Source: Planctomycetota bacterium (GTDB lineage Bacteria; Planctomycetota; Phycisphaerae; Phycisphaerales; UBA1924). From it: 64,000 nt of DNA. Position numbers and translations under genes: made by a program. Under the pieces are notes generated by a model that had not been told where the DNA came from, ran no database searches, and worked only from the letters and a program-made list of their open reading frames with translations. Below, piece by piece: positions 59,711 through 64,000 of this stretch (positions within the stretch are counted from its first letter, which is position 1; the number at the start of each line of letters is the position of its first letter). The stretch is from contig CP053450.1 of the NCBI GenBank assembly GCA_013285505.1, positions 976,796 to 1,040,795 on the forward strand. The letters are read 5' to 3'.

Positions 59711-61795
59711 TCATGGGTTGATCAACTGCTCGAGGTGATCTGCCAGATCGGAGCGCTCCATCGCCCGGAGTATCTCGATCTGTGCAAGTGCCTTGTTCGT
59801 ATCACCCGAACGCAGCGCGGCGATCCCGAGCGCATGAACGAGCTTGGCATCGGTGGGATCAAGCTCGATCCCTCGCTCCAACGCCGTGATCGCCTCTGCG
59901 AACCGCTTCTGTAATCCGTAAACCACGCCGATGCTGTATTGCGCTTGAGCAGGAAAGAGGCCAGCGTCTCCCGCCTTCTGGTATGCAGACACACTCTCGT
60001 CAAACGTCGCGCGGGCTCCGGCGTAGTCCTCCTCGTGAAACTCGGCTTGTGCGCGGTTCATCAGCGCCACTCCGAGATTGAACCATGCCTTGCCAAACCG
60101 AGCATCAATTCCAATGGCGGCGCGATACATCTCGATCTCGCGATCCAGTTCGCCCAGTCGAAACGCGACGTAGCCCGCAATGAACAGGTCCTCGGGTGTT
60201 GGCGCTTGAGTACTGAGTCGCTCGCGTATCGTCGCGTCGGCATCTCGCCATCGACCGAGCAAGCACAGCGCACGAGTTCGAGCATCGCTGGTGTTGGCAA
60301 GAGCCGGGCGCAGGTCCAACGCGGTGTCCAGGAACGGCAACGCCTCGCCCGGCATCCCGTTCTGCACGAGGGCAGCTCCGACACTGTACAAGGTCGTCGC
60401 GTCGGCAGCGATCTCGAGTGCATCGAGTTGCTGTCGTGCAGCGCGAGCGTCACCACCCTGCGCGAGCACGATAGCGAGATTGGCGCGGGCGGCGTCGAAT
60501 TTGGGAGCGAGTTCAACCGCCTCCGCGTACGAGCGACTGGCGGCTTCGATGTTGCCGGCCCGCTGAGCGGCCACCCCCTCCTCGAATCGCAGACACGCTT
60601 GCTCTGCCGCGTCGGCGGCGAAGAGGCCGAGCGGTCTGCAATCGGCAAAGACCACCGGTGTGATCCCGGCGGTGAAGTCTGGCACAAGCTGCCGGTCTGT
60701 CCACTGCGGCGGCTGCTGGGTCTGCTCGGTGAGTGTGAGTCTTGATTCGGCGCGCGGTGAGAGCGGGAACCCGATCCGGAGGAGCACGGCTGCGGCGACC
60801 GACGCAGCGGCGAGCAAGCCAATCTTCGTCAAGCGCCTCCGCGGGGCACATTCGGTCGGCGTCGGGAGCCCGCCGAGAGGCTCCGGCAGTGCAACAAGTT
60901 CTCCGCACGTCGCGCATCCAAGCACATGCTGTGAGATCTCTTCAAGGTCAGCCCCGCCCGGGGAACCGTCGACGAACGCCGCAAGTTCAAGGTCGGTGGG
61001 ACAGGAGCGTGCGTTGTTGTCAGCCGGACCGCGCAAGTGGAGGGTGACGAGCTCCAGTAGCGATACAATCCGATCCAACCGAGCTCGGCATTCGGCACAA
61101 TCTTGAAGGTGGGCGAGGGCAGAGGCAGGCTGCTCGTCGTCGAGCGCCAATGCCGCGTCCAGCAGCGCTTCATGTGATAGGTGCTCGCCGGGCGGGTCCT
61201 CGCCGCCCCCGATGGGGAACTTGCCCTTCATACATTCCTCCACGCACTGGACCAGGCGATCGAGCGCTCTGCTCACCTGCGAACGTGCTGAACCCTCGGT
61301 GGCGAAACCGAACACGCTCGCGATCGCGGCGTAGGGCATCTCGTGGACGATCCGAGCGTCAAGCAGCTCGCGGGCGCGATTCGGGAGCTCCTCCATGCAC
61401 TTCATGAGACATGGTGTCGCGGAGTGTTCACGGTCGCTCGGCGTTGGGGCTGCCGCAGGAATGCCGTGTGCATCGAGGCTCGTGTGTGCGTGCTGCTTGC
61501 GACGGAGTCGATCGATGACGCGTCTTCGCGCGATCACCGTGATCCACGTGAGGAACGACGCCTGCTCTGGATCGAATCGTTCGCGAGCAGTCCATACCCG
61601 GACCCAGGTCTCTTGTAGATCATCCTCGGTCGAGTTGGGAAGCCGGAACCGCAGCAGGGGTTGACAATAACGGACAAGTGCATCCCATGCCTTGAGGTCG
61701 CCGGACCGGCACGCACGTACAGCGAGCTCCCTGAGCCGTGACCGGTCGGCATGGCCGTCTGGGTGTTGGTTGAACTTTGATCCTCCACGCGACAT
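59711..61795 (-). CDS. ECF sigma factor / zinc-finger anti-sigma / TM / TPR fusion
   Basis: 694 residues from ATG 61795. Order: sigma region 2 ('LVRYCQPLLRFRLPNSTEDD', 'LTWITVIARRRVIDRLRRK'), sigma region 4 ('LPNRARELLDARIVHEMPYA', 'QVSRALDRLVQCVEE'), two zf-HC2-like modules ('HLQDCAECRARLD' and 'ISQHVLGCATCGELV'), one TM helix ('KIGLLAAASVAAAVLLRIG') and about seven TPRs outside. One chain thus holds a transcription factor, its probable anti-sigma module and an extracytoplasmic sensor. Such fusions are known in planctomycetes; activation would need proteolysis or a rearrangement. Confidence 0.88.
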   Translation of the reverse strand: MSRGGSKFNQHPDGHADRSRLRELAVRACRSGDLKAWDALVRYCQPLLRFRLPNSTEDDLQETWVRVWTARERFDPEQASFLTWITVIARRRVIDRLRRKQHAHTSLDAHGIPAAAPTPSDREHSATPCLMKCMEELPNRARELLDARIVHEMPYAAIASVFGFATEGSARSQVSRALDRLVQCVEECMKGKFPIGGGEDPPGEHLSHEALLDAALALDDEQPASALAHLQDCAECRARLDRIVSLLELVTLHLRGPADNNARSCPTDLELAAFVDGSPGGADLEEISQHVLGCATCGELVALPEPLGGLPTPTECAPRRRLTKIGLLAAASVAAAVLLRIGFPLSPRAESRLTLTEQTQQPPQWTDRQLVPDFTAGITPVVFADCRPLGLFAADAAEQACLRFEEGVAAQRAGNIEAASRSYAEAVELAPKFDAARANLAIVLAQGGDARAARQQLDALEIAADATTLYSVGAALVQNGMPGEALPFLDTALDLRPALANTSDARTRALCLLGRWRDADATIRERLSTQAPTPEDLFIAGYVAFRLGELDREIEMYRAAIGIDARFGKAWFNLGVALMNRAQAEFHEEDYAGARATFDESVSAYQKAGDAGLFPAQAQYSIGVVYGLQKRFAEAITALERGIELDPTDAKLVHALGIAALRSGDTNKALAQIEILRAMERSDLADHLEQLINP

Positions 61796-61965
61796 GACGT
61801 AGTCATGTACGGATGAGTGACCCCGGCGCACCGCGAAATCGCCGCTTTGCAGAAATTTTCGAATGACAGTCACAGCCGGTGCGCAGGACCGATCGGCCTC
61901 GAATACCTCGGCGAGCGCCGGTCGCCGTTGATCGGCCACTCGCCTCTCTCGAAAGGAGTTCGATC

Positions 61966-62739
61966 ATGATGCGCTTTCTTCTTGCTCTGAGTGTGTTGGT
62001 TCTGGCAGGGGCCCCGGGCCATACCGAGGAGATCACCGTGGAAGGCACGGCAAGCCTCTCGGTGACAACGCCTTGGGAGTGCTGCTCCTCTTTGGACTGC
62101 CAGAACGGTCTGACCCTCGATCGTCTGCGGATCGAGTGCCCGCAGTTCGATCCGGCGCTCGGTGTGCTGACCGGTGTCCAGGTCGAGCTCGTGGCCTGTG
62201 GCAACGGGGTGTTCACCTGGCAGAGCCCCGACGAGGGCTTTGGTGGGTACGCGACGAACATGACGTTCGACTATGTCCTCGACGGGCCCGGCATCAGCCC
62301 CAACGTTGATCACGAGTTGGTGTTCCCGGACTGCGGTGGCAGCATCACGCCGAACACGCCCCAGGGGCAATGCACGTGGGGGAACCGCTGCCGCACCAGC
62401 CCGGCGGCCGAGGTGTCGTCCGGCTCTTGGGGGGCTTACACGGGCAATGGAACCGTCACACTCACGGTCGACCCCGAGTTCTCGTACTTCCTCGCGGTGT
62501 CGGGCGTGGAGATCTGCTATTTCTATGATGCGGTGTCCACGGTCACGGTTCGCGTCACGTACGGGTACGAAGTGTGTGAGGCGGACTTCAACGGTGACGG
62601 CGTGGTGAACACCCAGGACGTGACCTCGTTCTTGAACGCCTTCGCTGCGGGCGATGAAGCCGCGGACTTCAATGGTGACGGTGTGATCACGACCCGAGAC
62701 GTCTTGGCGTTCCTCAACGCGTGGAATCTCGGCTGCTAG
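61966..62739 (+). CDS. Secreted protein with GC-type dockerin anchor
   Basis: 257 residues from ATG 61966. Signal peptide ('MMRFLLALSVLVLAGAPGHT'), a Cys-rich beta domain ('ECCSSLDCQNGLTLDRLRIE', 'VFTWQSPDEGFGGYATNMTF'), then two EF-hand-like repeats 'ADFNGDGVVNTQDVTSFLNA' and 'ADFNGDGVITTRDVLAFLNA' ending in 'WNLGC'. The C-terminal Gly-Cys marks the GC-type dockerin of Phycisphaerales exported proteins. Divergent from the sigma/TPR gene (170 nt apart), so it may be a target; it also sits by a secretion operon. Confidence 0.85.
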   Translation: MMRFLLALSVLVLAGAPGHTEEITVEGTASLSVTTPWECCSSLDCQNGLTLDRLRIECPQFDPALGVLTGVQVELVACGNGVFTWQSPDEGFGGYATNMTFDYVLDGPGISPNVDHELVFPDCGGSITPNTPQGQCTWGNRCRTSPAAEVSSGSWGAYTGNGTVTLTVDPEFSYFLAVSGVEICYFYDAVSTVTVRVTYGYEVCEADFNGDGVVNTQDVTSFLNAFAAGDEAADFNGDGVITTRDVLAFLNAWNLGC

Positions 62740-62780
62740 CGGACGGAGTGCCCGGGAGGTCATTGGTCGTGAACATGAAC

Positions 62781-62820
62781 AGGCGGCCCCGCGTCACAAC
62801 GCGGGGCCGCCTGAGCTTTT
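62781..62820 (+). terminator. Rho-independent-type terminator
   Basis: Stem AGGCGGCCCCGCG / CGCGGGGCCGCCT (13 bp, 62781-62793 with 62800-62812), loop TCACAA, then GAGCTTTT. It lies 42 nt after the GC-dockerin gene and just before the end of the convergent TPR lipoprotein gene, so may serve both. Confidence 0.9.
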
Positions 62821-62829
62821 GGCCTTGTG

Positions 62830-63441
62830 TCAATTGCTGGTGAGTCGCATCCGTGCCCACTCCCGCCATTCCTCGCTCTCACCCCGCAGCGCGATTTCGC
62901 GGAGATTGCCAGCGACCTCCACATCCTCCGCGGCATTCGTGGCATCATGACGAAGCTGGCACCGCGTCATCGCCTGCACCGTCTGAATGTGCCCCGGGTA
63001 CACCTCGAGCGCCGACCGATACTCATCGATCGCGTCGTCGAAGCGCCCGACCCGCTCGAGCGTCATCGCGAGATTGAAGCGGGGGTCCGCGAGCCCGGGG
63101 AGAAGCTGGCGGGCCCATTCGAACTCTTGTGCGGCCGAGTACAATTCCCCCCGCGACAGGTGGATCACACCGAGGTTGTTGTGCGCCGGGCCGTGGAACA
63201 GATCGGCGGCCAACGCCTCACGCAGCAACCGCTCGGCCTTGTCAGGGTTGCTCTTGAGGACGGCCGCGGCCTCCTGGGTAAGGCGTTGGGCTTCCAGCGG
63301 GTTCCGGGGCGAGTCGGCCGACGCGGTATAGGGGCTGCGGCCGCTCGATGCGCAGCCCCATGCTGCTCCGAGCAGCAACGACAATGCCGCCGCTGCCCAC
63401 ATTGCGTTCCACGAGTGGGTCACGAATCCGTTGCGCTTCAT
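62830..63441 (-). CDS. TPR lipoprotein of the second type II secretion operon
   Basis: 203 residues, about 90% the same as 18176-18796. Lipobox 'AAWGCASSG', TPRs 'KAERLLREALAADLFHGPAH', 'ELYSAAQEFEWARQLLPG', 'RFDDAIDEYRSALEVYPGH'. The C-terminal eight residues differ. Overlaps the gspM homologue by 4 nt, as in the first operon. Shows that a second gsp operon enters from the right. Confidence 0.88.
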   Translation of the reverse strand: MKRNGFVTHSWNAMWAAAALSLLLGAAWGCASSGRSPYTASADSPRNPLEAQRLTQEAAAVLKSNPDKAERLLREALAADLFHGPAHNNLGVIHLSRGELYSAAQEFEWARQLLPGLADPRFNLAMTLERVGRFDDAIDEYRSALEVYPGHIQTVQAMTRCQLRHDATNAAEDVEVAGNLREIALRGESEEWREWARMRLTSN

Positions 63442-64000
63442 GGTGTCGGCTCCATCCCGGGATGCTCGCTCTCGGCTTGATTCTCTACGTACAGGGCGGA
63501 CGCGGTCAGTGTGGCACGGAACGTGCCGTCGGATGCCCCGCGGTTCGACGCGGGGGTCAGATCAACCCCGGTCACGGTCCAGAGCCTGTGCTCCCGCCGC
63601 CAGCGGTCGAGGAACGAGCCAAGCTCATCCAAAAGGATCGGGCTCAGGACCACCCGGAACGTCTGGACCCGGCGTGCGGATGTTCCGTCGCTGCCCGACA
63701 ACGCCCGATCGCCCGAGGGCGTGACCGACTCGACCCGGGTCGAGACCAGCCCGCACGCGGCGAGCGTCTCGTTCACGCGGCTGGAACGCGTCTCCCTGCG
63801 GCTGTGCGCCGAGGGCCACGGTCTGGGACCGCCCCCGGAGCTCGAGCACCCGCCCGGCCTCGATCCGGACCTGTTCGAGAGTCGATCGGGCCGAGTCGGC
63901 CAAGGATCGGGCTTCGCTCATGCGCGCCGCTCCCAGCGCGAGCATGAGCGCTGCCGCGGCGAGTGTGAGGGCGAGCACGATCACGGACCGCCTCGGTGTC
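63438..64000 (-). pseudogene. gspM: GspM-like protein of the second operon, frameshifted, start 2 nt beyond window
   Basis: Aligns with 18793-19356. The window ends inside the start codon (reading ...ACACCGAGGCGGTCC on the minus strand). TM helix 'VIVLALTLAAAALMLALGA', coiled coil 'STLEQVRIEAGRVLELRG', then one extra G near 63780 (CGCGGCTGG against CGCGCTGG in the first operon) breaks the frame; the rest continues 'NETLAACGLVSTRVESVTPS' to the end. Decay or indel error. Confidence 0.8.

Noticed and set aside
62781..62820. Palindromic operator or transposon end
   Set aside because: 13-bp GC stem, 6-nt loop and T-run directly after a stop codon fit a terminator better.

Overview
The window reads as high-GC chromosomal DNA of a planctomycete, most likely of the Phycisphaerae/Phycisphaerales group. 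The grounds are a secreted protein ending in a GC-type dockerin, a polypeptide joining an ECF sigma factor, zinc-finger anti-sigma modules and TPRs, a DUF1580 helix-turn-helix protein, a giant dockerin-bearing RHS/YD-repeat protein, and zinc-ribbon membrane proteins. This assignment is inferred from gene content only.

Layout. 1-3991: a type II CBASS operon (SAVED effector entering from the left edge, CD-NTase, Cap2 E1/E2, Cap3 JAMM protease). 4139-14561: copy A of a 10.4 kb mobile island (GNAT protein, IS transposase, att-like region with a tRNA-Arg 5' half, tyrosine integrase, conserved unknown, two helix-turn-helix genes, replication-initiator-like protein, ParB-DNA methylase, small protein, large terminase). 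14610-17668: DUF2188 protein, a broken histone-H1-like gene, a membrane protein and a deleted IS1380-type transposase. 18176-28346: a complete minus-strand type II secretion operon (D, E, F, G, H, I, J, K, C-like, L, M, TPR lipoprotein). 28473-30300: ArsR-type regulator, RyR-domain protein and a secreted unknown. 30639-38297: a 2233-residue RHS/YD protein with an AT-rich cysteine-rich tip and a downstream membrane protein. 38489-39888: IS remnant and a XerC/D-type recombinase. 40144-46709: an AlbA_2/Schlafen-type protein, then a six-gene operon combining an XRE regulator and ImmA/IrrE protease with a thymidylate-synthase homologue, a thymidylate kinase fused to a 5-hmdU-DNA-kinase-like helical domain, and a MazG-like pyrophosphohydrolase. 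46711-47109: AcpS-type transferase. 47242-57547: copy B of the mobile island. 57679-62820: small protein, AAA+ ATPase, IS1 remnant, sigma/TPR fusion, GC-dockerin protein and a strong terminator. 62830-64000: the distal end of a second type II secretion operon, leaving the window.

Two things stand out. First, the island occurs twice and both times lies a few kb before a type II secretion operon, so the window may span most of an old tandem duplication with a unit of about 43-45 kb. The island encodes packaging functions (terminase) and mobility functions but no capsid, portal or tail genes, which fits a phage-satellite-like element. Each copy has an integrase gene preceded by a tRNA-Arg half flanked on both sides by seven CGACACC heptamers, like an unsplit attP. 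Second, the 41711-46709 operon puts an SOS- or mobile-element-type switch (XRE+ImmA) in front of a set of thymidine-nucleotide enzymes known mainly from hypermodified-DNA phages. It is the best candidate here for an undescribed modification or defence system.

Many genes, notably in the first secretion operon, carry single-base frameshifts, mostly +1. These could be real decay or assembly indels, and gene-status calls should be read with that in mind.
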